A DNA stretch of 64,000 nucleotides from Rhizophagus irregularis (GCF_026210795.1 NC_089457.1:3162001-3226000), one strand, 5' to 3'; shown: positions 10,442 through 22,749, numbered from the stretch's first letter. A program made the numbers and translations. The notes: generated by a model from the letters alone, not told the origin.

Positions 10442-12698
10442 ATGATGAGTCTAAAGGTTTCTCTCTCAATGTTTATGACATTATTTGGCTTAATTTGTAT
10501 TATTAATGAAACAAATGGATTGGATAATGGACTTGGTAGAACTCCTCCGATGGGATGGAATAGTTGGAATAGGGTAATTGTTTACTGCGGAATGAATATC
10601 GAAATAAAATAATATAATTATTTCTCAATTGATTTCAGTTTAATTGTACTATTGATGAGAATCTAATTAAACAAACTGCTGATGCTCTTGTTGATTATGG
10701 ATTACGTGATATTGGTTACAAATATTTGAATATTGGTAAAAAAAATTACATTTCAAATTTTTTTAAACTTATTTAAATGTATTATATTTACTACGTAATC
10801 GTTTTTCTAGATGATTGTTGGATGGGTGAAAGGGATGAACAAGGATACATTCATGCTAGCAACATCACGTAAGTTTAATTAAGTGATAATTTATAATATT
10901 AATTATCCAATGCTCATGACTGTATTCTCTATAAGATTTCCAGGTGGAATTAAAGGTAAACCAAATTTTATTTTCTCGAATTATGTAATTCTTAACCTAA
11001 CGCGTATTTGATTTTATAGCATTGGCTGATTATACGCATTCAAAAGGACTTTTATTTGGAATTTATAGTGATGCAGGGTATCGTACATGTGCTGGACGAA
11101 TCGGAAGTCTCGGTATTTTAAACTTCTACATATTCTAAATACGAATGTTTCAACCGGTTTTATTTATTTATTTTTTTTTTATAGGATTTGAAGATGTTGA
11201 TGCAATAACATATGCATCATGGGGAATTGATTATTTAAAATATGATAATTGTTATAATGAAAGTATACCTGAGCGACAACGATATGAGGTGAGTGAAATT
11301 TAAATTTCTTTGACCCGGAATAAATCATTTAATGTTAATTTATATATAATTATTCTTTTTTTTTAGATTATGCGTGATATGCTCAATGGTATAAATTGTA
11401 TCTGTTAGTTCGTTGCAGTTAATATTTGTATTAATATTTAACGCCATTTTTTCTTAATCAGCCACTAAAAGACCTATTTTTTATAGCATTTGTGAATGGG
11501 GGTATGAGATTTTTTATCGTAAAATGCGATTATATATTAAACTTTTCTTTTTAATTAACGCAATATTATATTTTTAGGGTAAGCCAGCCGTTCCTTTGGG
11601 CGAATGAGGTTGGAAACAGGTATCTCATCAATTTCTCTTTTTCATTGGTACTTTCACATATCTAAATTTATTTAATCATATAAGTTGGAGAACAACAGGA
11701 GACATTCATTTAGGATGGGAATCAATTCTAGATATATTACAGCAACAACATAAAATTACACAATATGCAGGTCCGGGTGGTTGGAATGATCCTGATATGT
11801 TACAAGTTGGTAATGGTAATTTAACTATTGATGAACAAAAAAGTCATTTCTCTTTATGGGCTGCTCTTAAAGCTCCTCTTTTACTTGGTTTTGATGTAAG
11901 TTATAGTTTTATTAAACTGATTACTATTTAAAAGACAAATGATGGAGATAATAATAAAGCTTTTTTTTGCTTGTTTGTAGATTAGATATCCACCTACTGA
12001 TGTTTTGGGAATTGTGAATAATACTGAAATTATTGCTATTAATGTAAGTATTATTAGATTGTGAATTTTAGATTTTATAGAGATATAAGTTGAATTAATT
12101 AATAAATTATATACATTCTTTTAGCAAGATCCGTTGGGAAAATCTGTAAATATTGCTCAAAGTACAAAACGTATGGATGTTTGGACTGGCGAATTATCTG
12201 ACGGTTATGTAGCTTGTAAGTTCAATCGGTTTATAAAAAAAAAGATAAATATATAATTTAGTTATTAATAAAATATTTTTTATTTAGTATTATTTAATAA
12301 GGCTGAAACATCTATTACCATTAATTTAAATTTTACTGCACATCTAAACGTACAAGGTGAACTTTCAATTAGAGATTTATGGGAACATGAAGACAAAGGA
12401 GCTTATAATGACAGGTAATTTATGATCTTTTATCTTATTTTAAAGAAAAAAAAGTTTCCATTTATTTAATCATTTATTTTCATTATTATCTATGTATAAT
12501 AGCTATTCACGTGAAGTACCTAAACATGGTATAGTTGTATTAAAACTTACTGGAGGAACAAAGATTAAAGAATATCCTGATTTCATAGATCAATATAGTG
12601 ATGCTGCATTAAGTGAATTTGTAATTAAATACGGTGTTTTTGTTTTATTATTGATTGTTATTGTATTTCAATATTATATTCGTTACTTTTGTAAATAA
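10442..12698 (+). CDS. GH27 alpha-galactosidase, secreted and membrane-anchored
   Basis: Fourteen exons (10442-10573, 10639-10735, 10811-10868, 10936-10955, 11020-11112, 11185-11288, 11367-11388, 11462-11501, 11578-11619, 11685-11895, 11981-12043, 12125-12215, 12288-12414, 12503-12698) join in phase to 431 residues. Exons 4 and 7 are only 20 and 22 nt. Residues 1-26 form a signal peptide. The mature start has the family signature [14 protein letters not shown]. Family knowledge places the nucleophile at Asp154 (YLKYDNC) and the acid/base at Asp209 (SWRTTGDI). The enzyme would release terminal alpha-1,6-galactose from galactosides or glycoproteins. Unlike typical secreted family members, the C-terminus ends in a ~20-residue hydrophobic helix (about 408-427) followed by a short basic tail, so it is probably a type I membrane protein facing the wall or the secretory lumen. 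The start is the first ATG of an MM pair. Confidence 0.93.
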
Positions 12699-12769
12699 AA
12701 AAAATAAACATGTTTCTGTTCTTTGTTGCTTTGTTGGTGAATATTCCATATTTATAATAATAATCTTAA

Positions 12770-13176
12770 AGTTGATCATCGAAAAAAATAATTTTGACAA
12801 GCAATATTGAATTTTCAAGACCATAAAATATCTACACAAATTACTTTCTTTTAACAATTCTATTATCTCTCTTTGAGCTACTAATAATTCCACTTGTATG
12901 TTGATGACTTTTGTTCTTAATTCTTCATGTTCAGGACAATATTTTTGTTTCTTTCATAAATAGTTCATATCAGTATTGAAAAATAAAAAATTTAAATGCA
13001 ATTAAATACCTTATACCATGCATTAACAATATCAGATATCTATCATATTTATCATAAATTTTTTCTTTGGATTTGGAATGAAGTTGCTTTTTAAAATGCT
13101 CAGCTCCTTGAAATAGGACTAATGTTTGTATTTCTATAAACTCTTTCAAAAATCCTATAATAAATTCTTTTATCAA
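12770..13176 (-). pseudogene. possible fragment of a helical/coiled-coil protein
   Basis: Two minus-strand frames look coding: 13176 to about 13005 (FLKEFIEIQTLVLFQGAEHF, then a Lys-rich stretch) and about 12950-12770 (VELLVAQREIIELLKESN). Both have amphipathic-helix character. No clean splice junction joins them and no family is recognised. It lies tail to tail with the alpha-galactosidase. It could be a small unknown gene or a relic. Confidence 0.25.
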
Positions 13177-13179
13177 AAA

Positions 13180-15055
13180 GTATCCATTTTTTTAATAATA
13201 AAACTTTAATATAGTTTTACCATATTTTGTTATTATGCCTTTAGTTTTAATAAATAACCTTATATTTCTTTAAATACTATATAAATAGGATTTACTTTTT
13301 TATAAAATAATTTATCTTTATCATATTTAAAAAAATGCTTGTATTTTAAATTTTAATATATATTAAAATATATAATTTCTAAAAATGATTAATAGTTTTA
13401 AAAATTATAATCCTTTTTGGTTTTATATAACAAAAAAACTGATTATATAAGATGCAATCTCTTATAATCTTTATTAATTATGTTATAAATCAATAAAATT
13501 GCAGTTTTTTAAGAATCATAATTTTCTAAAGACTAATTAATATATACTATAAATTATATTATAATATTAAAATAATAAATAGAATTTTTTTATTTATTTA
13601 AATAATTAAAAGTAAACTTTATATTTTTAAAAATGTTTAAAATTTTTAACTTAAACTAAATTAAATAAAACTAATATTGTAAATTACAAGTATATATTGA
13701 TCAAATTTGTAAAACTAATATATAATGATGCAAATTTATTATTCAATATACTTTAAAATATTATTTTATAATATTTAAAAAAAATTTTTTGGAAAAATTG
13801 CTTTAAAAGCAAATTAATTTGCAAAAAATAATTTCTTGAAATGTATTAATTTATAATTCACCAGTGAACCATAAAACTTGGCTATTAAATTCTGGTAAAA
13901 GTTATATATATATTTACTAATAATGTGGAATCTACAATTCTAGTAATGCAAGGTACAAATTACTAAAATAATATAATATAAAAACTAATATTATAGGCAT
14001 AAAAATATGCCAAATTTTAAGCATCAAAAGACACTTTTATAAGAGCTGAAAATTTGAATTTAAAAAAAAAATCTAGTATTTTAAAAATTTTAAAGATAAT
14101 GTTCATCATCTAGTAATCATGGAAAAATAAAATTTGGTTCATCAAATTCGTTTCATCAAGATGCATTTAATAGTAATATCTCTACAACTAATATAAAGTA
14201 AGTTATCCCATATTTTTTTCCAGAATCGCAGATTTTAAATTATTGATAAAATATATGTGAACTTATCACCATCTTTTAATAGTCAAATTTTATAGTTTAC
14301 TGGCAAATAATGAATTAACTAATTAAATATATTAAGTATTTCTTATTATAATAAATTAGCTAATTAAATTCTTTAAATTCTTTATTATAATTTTATAGCA
14401 AATTTGAAATGAAAACCAAAAAATTCATTATATCAAAAGCTAACTGTATATTTTATAAATTATAATTCAATAATTATAAAAAGATGAAATACTACTTATT
14501 GGATTTATTTTAATAAGATGAAAAATTAAATAGTAGTAATTTTATATATAATAAATATTAAATTATATCATATATTAGAATTTTATATTTTTATTTACTA
14601 TGTATTTTTACATTTTATTAAAACTATCACCATTTGACTTATTTGCTAAGATAATAAATTTAATAAACTGTATTTATTTCAGTTTATTATAATTATTAGA
14701 TAATAATATAATGATAAAATATATATTTTTTAATTTTATTAAAAAATTTTCTATTAAAAAATATTTCCAAATAAATCCTTAAATAAAAAAAAATTTCTCA
14801 AATAAAAAAAATTATATTTTTTAAAACAAATAAAAAATTTTTTTTTAAATGATTTTTGAAAAATTTTTTAAACAAAAAAGATTTTTAATAAAAATATTTC
14901 AAAAGTTTTTTAATTTTAAACATATAAAAAAAAATTTAAAATAAGTTTATTTAAAATTGAATTCTAATATTATATATATATTTTTTTAGGGTTTTACTTT
15001 ATCTTTTACTTTAAATTAGTAAGTTTTAAAAGTTATTTTTTTTAAGTATCAGCAA
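13180..15055. other. extremely AT-rich DNA with MITE remnants
   Basis: Coding potential is absent. At about 14300-14455 the sequence (AATAAATTAGCTAATTAAAT through TTCATTATATCAAAAGCTAA) resembles the 3' half of the pogo-like MITE at 20004-20178, so it is probably a decayed copy of that family. Confidence 0.45.
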
Positions 15056-15899
15056 TAACCAGTGATACTTTAACATAATTATGTTAAAATGTTACTAATG
15101 ATTTAGATTAGATTATGTAAGTAACTTCATAATCTATAAGTGATTTCATAATCTAATAATAACTTCTAGTATTTCTTACAAGTCAAATCGAATTGAATTT
15201 CAAATTAATTTTTTATATAATAAAATTTGTTTTACGCTAATTTTTATAGTACTTTAACTATATTATTTATATTATGCAAGTCTATGCGAGTTATTTTGAG
15301 TTACATATGCGGAACACTAATAACTTCATAATCTATAAGTAATTTTATAGTCTAGTGATAATTTCATAATCTATAAGTGGATTTATAATCTAGTAGACTA
15401 GTAGTAATATTATAATCTAATTATATAAACTAACAGTTACTTTATAACCTAATTACATCTAGCTGTGACTTTATAATCTGTTAATAACACTTTGATCAGT
15501 TATTTGTATGCTTTTTAGTTATTATTTTAATTATTTTATACTTTATTATAATAGGTAACATTATATTTTAATAGTAACTTTATTATATTTAAATTAAAAT
15601 TTAAGTATATTATAAGACTATTATAAGTACATTTTTTATGTATTTAAAATATACTTAAAATATATTATAAAATATATTATAAGTATATTTTAAGTATGTA
15701 AAAAATATATCTATAATATACTTGAATTTTAATTTAAGTATAATTTAAATATATTTTAAGCATTTAGGCAAAAATTAAATATATTAAAAATATATTTTAA
15801 GATAATTTTAAATACATTTTAAGTATATTATAAGTATTTTGCAATTTTTAAATTAAATATATTTTAAAAAGTTTTTAATTATATTTTAAATATAAATAC

Positions 15900-16275
15900 T
15901 TTTTATAGGGTAATGATTAGACTGATAAAGATAGAAAGACTGGTATTAGTATGATAAAATGAATATGATTTTTAGAGTACATTAATGAAAATATAACTCC
16001 TTCTTTCTGGTAAATAGAAAAATAGGTATATTTAAAAAAGAAGCAATTGAAATCAAAAAGAAGGATAAAAAACAGAAATAAAAACTTAAAAATAATATTA
16101 AAGTTATGGTTACGGCAATAGCTAAAATGAATCAGGTACAAGAAAGAATTTGGAAAAAAAAAATAGAAGTTAAAAAGAAGAGATAAGCATATAAAAGAGA
16201 AAGATCAAGGATGGAATTTGAATTAAGAATGAAAGAATTAGATTTGAAATTACAAAAAAAGATTAATTTTATATT
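15900..16275 (+). pseudogene. relic of Myb/SANT-coiled-coil partner protein (Harbinger)
   Basis: Frameshifted pieces match the frame at 26275-26640 on the other strand: KMNQVQERIWKKK here against KMNQLQERILEKK there, FKLKMKELELK-like tail pieces (MEFELRMKELDLKLQKK at 16213-16263), and an upstream block around 15990-16060. In intact PIF/Harbinger elements a Myb/SANT protein is encoded beside the DDE transposase and assists it. Here it converges with the transposase relic at 16400-17990. Confidence 0.7.
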
Positions 16276-16399
16276 TTAGCCTTTATTTTTGTATTAATTT
16301 TTTTTTTTATTGAATTTAATAAAACATTAAATATTATTGAAATAACTGGGTTATTATCTGATTTCTTTTTAATTTTCTTGCTTTTTTTAAAGGATTTTC

Positions 16400-17990
16400 A
16401 CTTAAATTGTAAATATTATTATTTTCTTTATTATCATTATCACTATCATCATCATCATTATTGTTTTCATCTAGTTTATTCCAACTATTATTATTTGTTT
16501 CTAAAAAATTATATAAAATTATACAATACTTAGTAAAATGAATGGCAGTTGATATTTTCTAATATTTAATTCTTTTAAATTACTAAAACTATTTTTAAAT
16601 CTACAAAATGCATTTTTTACTACTATATGATATAAAAAATGAGTAATATTAAATTGTATTTCTAAATTATTTTCAAAGATTATTAAAGAGTTTAATGAGA
16701 AAGATAAATAGTGGATATGTAGAATTCCCAAGTAAATAATCCAATCCTTTTATAAATGTAAAAACATTTTGATAAAAAAAAAGAATTTTGGTACACTTTA
16801 GTATTATGAATAAAACCTGGCCATTTTATTTTATAATCAATAAAAATGCTATAATAATTAACAATAGTACAATACCTTGACATTGAATTGAATACTTTTT
16901 TTATGATTCTAATAAATTTTAAATTATTTAAATGGAGCAGTTTCTAATATTATATGGGTACCATTTATATTACCAATAACATTATTAAATTCTTTAATAT
17001 TATTAAATCAGGACCCAGAAATATATATATAAAGGTCAGGTGGTGAAAAATTTTTTTACTATAAGCTGTATGCAGAGACTTTTTATATGAGTAGTACACA
17101 TAATTGACACCTGATATTGAAAATCCTGCAAAAATACACAAATAAAATTTCAGATATTAAGTTATTAATTATTTTATTATGGTTTCTATATTATTTATAA
17201 AACCAAGTACTAATGTGAAAAAATAGAATTTACCATTTTTTTAATTAAAATTTCACTTTTTAACCCTTAGAAATTTCTTTCAATTAATACTAAATATTAC
17301 AATGCGGTTAATTAAATAAATATGTACAGTAAATATATTATATATATAAGATTAGCCAAATTTAGACTAAAAATACGCAAACTAATTTTTTACATATAAA
17401 AATTTTGATAAAAAATACGCAATCTTGATGATCTAACTATAGATGAAAAATTCTAAAATTGTACGCAAATCAAAACTTTACTCTGTCTAATTTCACTATA
17501 ATAGCGACACATTTGTGTACCCTACCCCTATATAGTATATATTTCTGGATCCTATTAAATCCTAAATAAATTATCTTTCTTAATTTACCTGTTGGTTATT
17601 TAACTAATTTACTTTTTAATAAAAAGACAGCAATTATAACTCTTTTGCAATATAAATAAACAGTACCTTTTGAAATACTATATTTTGATGAACATATATA
17701 TCAAAAATTTCATTCTTTGAACCTACTCTTCATAAAAAAAATAGCTAATTGTAATTTAACTAAAGCTTATTCGTAATTACTAGTTAGCTGAAAAATTAGA
17801 TGTGGTTGATTTTTTATTAAAAAATTTTAAAAGCTTTATAAATCCATTTTCATTATTTTTTTAAATATTATATCATTATATTTAAGAACAATTAAATACC
17901 AAATTTAGTAATATTATAAATATAAGATTAAATAATAAAAACATAATCAAAAAAAAGCTACTTTATCTTTTTCAACTTCTATTCTTTTAA
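16400..17990 (-). pseudogene. PIF/Harbinger DDE transposase relic, split by a MITE
   Basis: Read on the minus strand in several frames, the order of family motifs is intact. About 17780-17565 gives QLAIFF, then SKGTVYLYCKRVI and LVKWPTGKLRK. About 17000-16930 gives NNVIGNINGTHIILE, where the family has IDGTHI, so the first catalytic Asp is replaced by Asn. About 16850-16790 gives KWPGFIHNTKVYQNS, and 16640-16560 gives VVKNAFCRFKNSFSNLKEL. Multiple stops and frameshifts, plus the 544-bp insert at 17010-17553, show it is dead. Boundaries are approximate. Confidence 0.8.
17010..17553. mobile_element. 544-bp hAT-type MITE inserted in the Harbinger transposase
   Basis: The ends are AGGACCCAGAAATATATA and the complement of AGGATCCAGAAATATATA (17 of 18 match). 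Perfect 8-bp target duplications ATTAAATC flank it (17002-17009 and 17554-17561). Removing the element restores continuity of the transposase frame across the site. The interior is non-coding. Confidence 0.9.
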
Positions 17991-17999
17991 AATCATTTG

Positions 18000-19430
18000 C
18001 TTCTCCTAAATTCTTAAAAAGCATTTTATAAAATATGCTGATAATAAATTTTCAATATTTTGCTGATATCTTATTTACAGGTAAATTTTAAAATAAAATA
18101 TTTCTTTTAGCATTATAAAATAAGAAAAAAATTTTTCTATATTTTTTTTCTAGAAGAAAAAATTTATATAGTGATCCAATTAATAATCATATATTTGGAT
18201 TGGTTAAAGAATTTTGTAATTAAAAATCTGATCAATTAAAATTGAACAGGCTTAATTCATAAAAACTAAAAAAGATTTTGTAAAATAGACAAAAATAGTT
18301 ACTTATAATGAATGTGAATTGAGTCATTCCAGAATTTTTTAATGGAATTGTTAGTGAGTTCTTTTTTATAATACTGTATACAAATGGTTTTTTATTGAAT
18401 ATCTCTAATTCAAGAAAGCAGAAATCCTGGCTGGTCTCTCAAAGACAATTATATATTATAATTACAAAAAAGCTATACAATATATTTTGGAGACAAAACC
18501 ACCAAAAGATATTCTCTTGCCATTATAAAGCAATTGATGACAAAGATACAGGTTGAGTTATATCATTTTCATAACTAATTAAAAAGGTATTTATTAAATT
18601 TTATTTAGGATAGCAAAGAAATCAAACAGTTCTGGAAATTAATAACTGTAGAAAAGAAATATACAGAACAGTTAAAAGTTTTCAGAGATAACGATAAATT
18701 TAAAACTGTAAATATTATATTGTATTCACTAGCTTGTATGTGATTTAATTGATCAATAATTAAATTGGATACATTTTTTCTTTCAGAATATTTTCAAAAT
18801 TTGCAGTAAAAGATTCAATGATGAAATTAATTCTACTATTGAACAAAATGCAAAGAAAAAAAACTTAATAAGAATAATAATATAGCATACCTACTTGCAT
18901 GAGAATAATAACAGATAATGCAGATAAAGCTCAAAATGAAAAGGCAAATAATAAAAAATACATGAATGCTGATAAAGAAAAGATTGCATTTTAGATTATT
19001 AACAATTAAAAAAAAAAATGGAATTATTCATAACACTTCATAAGCTGATTTTCACATAACAAATATTTGATGTGTTATTTACAAAAGTTATACCTAAGTT
19101 GAAATCCTTTAAAAGTGTTGTTGCAGGATTCCAGAAAACACTTATATAGGTAAAATCACAAAAATATTTTTTATTAATAGCTTTAAGCAAAGCTTTTTAT
19201 TATGATTGCTAAGCATTGTTGATATCTAACCTTAAAAATTATATAAAAATAAATAAATCAATCTTCTAACCTAATTAAATTTTTATTATAATATATATAA
19301 TTTATAAAATATATTTATTAACTAAAAATATTTTATTAAATACAATTTTAAATATGATCAATACATTGTGAAGCTAAATTAAACATAATATACAAGTAGA
19401 TTAACAATATTCAATTAATAAAATTAAATT
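18000..19430. other. AT-rich DNA with faint coding-like scraps
   Basis: About 18400-18990 on the plus strand has short open stretches (for example DSKEIKQFWKLITVEKKYTE near 18610-18670) separated by stops and possible introns. They may be remains of the gene carried by the 7.7-kb composite. No family could be named. Confidence 0.3.
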
Positions 19431-19435
19431 AATTT

Positions 19436-19990
19436 TATTACAAAAAATGTAAATTTCTTCACAAGTATTATATTTACACCCATAAAAATTAATATATAGG
19501 TAGTTTTGACCTTGCTGAACAATTTCAATTAATTTAGAAAGTCAATTTCATTTGACTAAAGTGTGTAATTACACTCTGAAGTTATAAACAGAGAAATAAA
19601 AAATTTAGAAGTTAGTACCATTATGAAAAATGCACTTTTCTCCATAAGTATTATATCCACATTCATGAAAATTAATATATAAGTAGTTTTAACCTTACTG
19701 AACAACTTTTAATTAATTTAGAAAGTCAATTTCATTTGACTGAAGTGGTGTAATTATGCTTTGAAGTTATAAATAAAAAAGTAAAAAATTTAAAAGTTAT
19801 TACTGTTATAAAAAATATGCTTTTCTATATAAATATCATACTTAGCCATATGAAAATTAAAATACAAGTAGATTTAACTTGCTGAACAATTTTACTTAAG
19901 CATAAAAGATAATTTGATATAACCAAAATAGTGAATAGTGAAATTATATTTTAAAGTAAAACATATTTACAGTAATTTTATTTAACAAAA
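19436..19990. repeat. three tandem ~182-bp repeats
   Basis: Units begin near 19436, 19618 and 19803. Shared blocks include AAGTATTATATYYACAYYCA, GAAAATTAATATATARGTAG, CTTACTGAACAA and AAAGTCAATTTCATTTGACT. The third unit is the most diverged and looks truncated. There is no coding potential. Confidence 0.75.
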
Positions 19991-20003
19991 TAAACATGTA
20001 TAA

Positions 20004-20178
20004 TACAGTTAAACTTTGATATAGCAAACTCTTTATATAGTAAATTTTTCAGACAACTATAATAAATTTCTCTCGCTATAATAAATTAACCAATCAAATC
20101 TCTTAAAATCTTCACTATAACCTTATAGCAAAATTGAGGTCTGGACCCTAGGGTTCGTTATAACAAGTGTTGATTATA
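20004..20178. mobile_element. pogo-like MITE (degenerate)
   Basis: The left end TACAGTTAAACTTTGATATA and the right end (complement: TATAATCAACACTTGTTATA) form imperfect inverted repeats beginning at TA, with the internal AGCAAAC / GTTCGTTATAAC pairing typical of pogo/Tigger-derived MITEs. No coding sequence is present. Confidence 0.55.
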
Positions 20179-20200
20179 TAGGCAAATGTAGGGGTATAAC

Positions 20201-20426
20201 AGGATCCCATTTACTTATAATAAAGGTCATTGTAGAAAATTGGCCCTTTACTAATAGTTTTTACCTTACTTTTTTCTTAAATTCTATTGGTTAATTAGCT
20301 AAAAAAGAAAAAATTCATAATAATGTAACATAAAATTTCCTTTTATAGTAGGATCTGCAAAGAATTTTATATATGATTTTTACCTTAGGCCTGGGGGTGA
20401 CCTATCTTATAAGTAAGCGGGATCCT
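20201..20426. mobile_element. 226-bp MITE with AGGATCCC termini
   Basis: The left end AGGATCCCATTTACTTATAA pairs with the right end (complement AGGATCCCGCTTACTTATAA). Flanks GGTATAAC and AGTATAAG agree at 6 of 8 positions, suggesting a decayed 8-bp hAT target duplication. The termini resemble those of the element at 17010-17553. Confidence 0.65.
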
Positions 20427-20433
20427 AGTATAA

Positions 20434-21461
20434 GGGGCGTGCCAGAAATCACGTGATTATCTTTTTCATTAGAGCAGCCATCTTCTTGTGTGATTGAATT
20501 CTGATTGGCTAAAAATATATACAGTATAATATATAATATATTACATTAATATATATATTATAATACAATTAGTTTGCTATCTAATAATCACTGGTAAAAA
20601 AATGGTCTATCCTACACATATCCTACACATATCTTACATATATCGGCATCAAAATGTAGAAAATAAACTTATGAAATAATACACATAAATACGCATATCG
20701 GGTACTTATATATATAGTATACCTATCAGGTACCTGATATATGTATGATATATATATTAGTACCCGATATGTGTATGATATGTGTATTATTTGTGTATGA
20801 TTTTCTACATTTTAAGTACCCAATATGTGTAAGATATGTGTAGGATAAATCATTTTTTTACCAGTGAATCCAATTTGCATAAACTTTTTTTTGTTTTGTA
20901 GCCCCATTTATGCTTTATAAAATAAAAAACAATTCATTGAAATTGGACTGCTAGATGGTGAAATAATTGCAAAAAAGCTTGTTAATAAATAAATTATTAC
21001 CATATATTATATATATTATAATACAATTATTTCACTATCCAATAATCCAATTTGCATAAACTTTTTTTTTTGCGTAGACCTCTTTATGCTTTACAAAACA
21101 AAAAAAAATTCATTAAAATTGAACTGCTATATAGTAAGTTAATTGCAAAAAAGCTTCTTAATAAATAAATTACTATATATTACATATATATTATAATACA
21201 ATTATTTTACTATCCAATAATTCAATTTGCATAAACTTTTTTTTATTTTGTAGCTCTCTTTATACTTTATAAAACAAAAAAAAATCATTAAAATTGGACT
21301 TTTAGATGGTGAGATAATTGCAAAAAAAAGCTTCTTAATAAACAAATTATATATTTTTACTATAAAAATATACTATTACCATAAAAGGTATATTGTGACA
21401 CCTGATTGCAGGACCTGACCCCCCACCCACCCACTAAATCACGTAATTTCTGGCACGCCCC
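20434..21461. mobile_element. 1.03-kb Harbinger-type MITE with internal tandem repeats
   Basis: The ends are GGGGCGTGCCAGAAATCACG and the complement of GGGGCGTGCCAGAAATTACG, about 24 bp of near-perfect inverted repeat. TAA on both sides (20431-20433 and 21462-21464) is a 3-bp target duplication as made by PIF/Harbinger transposases. Inside are three tandem units of about 175 bp containing CCAATTTGCATAAACTTTTT. The first unit is interrupted by another MITE (20589-20866). Confidence 0.8.
20589..20866. mobile_element. 278-bp palindromic MITE nested in another MITE
   Basis: It begins CACTGGTAAAAAAATGGTCT and ends with a near-complement finishing in TTTTTTTACCAGTG. The arms also share CCTACACATATC / GATATGTGTAGG, so the element can fold over most of its length. 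AAT on both sides is a likely 3-bp duplication. The uninterrupted sister repeats at 21041-21060 and 21211-21230 show the empty-site sequence. Confidence 0.85.
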
Positions 21462-21464
21462 TAA

Positions 21465-22310
21465 CCATTCTTACGAAGAGAAGAAGTAGATATTGCGAAG
21501 TCCGTGACTGAGGTAGTAGAGTCATAGGTGATGTCACATTCAGACTAATGACTTAGAAACACAAAAATAAATATCAAAACTACTCCTAAAAGCATCCTCA
21601 AAAAATTTTACCTAAGAACAGAGAAATTACATAAGGATATTTAAAAAAAAATAGCATACTCATTATCTTGATTAAATTTAAACTATAATCTGACTTCAGA
21701 AGTGTTTATAACATCTCATAAATGTACCTTGAAAGTAACAAAAAAGTTGCAAAAAGGTAACGGGAAAGTACCAGAAACTGAAGGTGTAATAGGTGCAGTA
21801 AATTAACAATAATTTTGGCTAATACTATTATAACATAATTTCAACCAAAACTTTAGACAATAATTTGGTACCTAAGCTGAAAATAAAAGAGATCTAACTG
21901 GTGAATTAATAGAACCACTTTAGCTTCCTGCCAGTTTTCTTTACGCTTCTTTCCAGTTTTATGACATTACTATAATACTGGCATAATGTTGAGATGGAAC
22001 TTAAATCATATGTCTAAAGATCGGCCAGAATTATGGCATAATATTAGCCAAAATTAATCACAAATCTACTACCATCTGATATCTTTTTTTACATCATCTT
22101 GACACCATGAAAGGTAACCAAACAGATCCAGAAGAGATTACCCTCAACACCTTAATAGGCTACTAAACAGGTTCAGAAATAGGTAAACAAATGAATAGCA
22201 TTTATTTTATTAATAAAAAAAGAAATAAAAGTATAAAAACAAACAGATAGCATCTTAGCAGTAAAAAGGCTAAAGATAAAGAAAAAAAAAGCAACAACTA
22301 GATCATGAAG
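21465..22310. other. non-coding spacer inside the composite
   Basis: No frame of note. Base composition is less extreme than in the neighbourhood. I see no gene, repeat or element end. Confidence 0.4.
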
Positions 22311-22749
22311 TTGTCATTAGTTTATAATATTACAGTTATTATTAGATTAAAAAGTCACCATTAGAATATAATGTTACCTATTATAATATAGTAGGAAATA
22401 ATTTAAACAATGACTAGAAAGTCATAAATAAAGGTATAGAAACAACCAATCAAAGTGTTATTAACAGATTACAAGACACAGTTAGTTTACGTAATTAGGT
22501 TATAGAAAACGACCAATCAAAGTGTTATTAACAGATTATGAAGACACAGTTAGTTTATGTAATTAGGTTATAAAGTAACTGTTAGTTTATGTAATTAGAT
22601 TATGATATTACTACTAGATTATAAACCCATTTATAGATTATGAAGTTATCACTAGACTATGAAATCACTTATAGATTATGAAGTTACTTACATAACCTAA
22701 TCTAAGTCACCAGTAATGCTTTAACATAATTATGTTAAAGTGTCACTGG

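Larger units (their letters stand above)
15059..22746. mobile_element. 7.7-kb composite bounded by long inverted repeats
   Basis: The left segment 15059 to about 15600 is the reverse complement of about 22320 to 22746. Both ends start CCAGTGAYACTTTAACATAA, pass through a short palindrome (ACTTTAACATAATTATGTTA region), and continue for several hundred bases of matching CTTCATAATCTATAAGTGAT-type sequence. The left arm carries an extra ~145 bp (about 15168-15313) absent from the right arm. Between the arms lie a Harbinger relic, tandem repeats and several MITEs. No target duplication is evident, so this may be one large terminal-inverted-repeat element or two copies of one repeat in opposite orientation. 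Confidence 0.6.
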
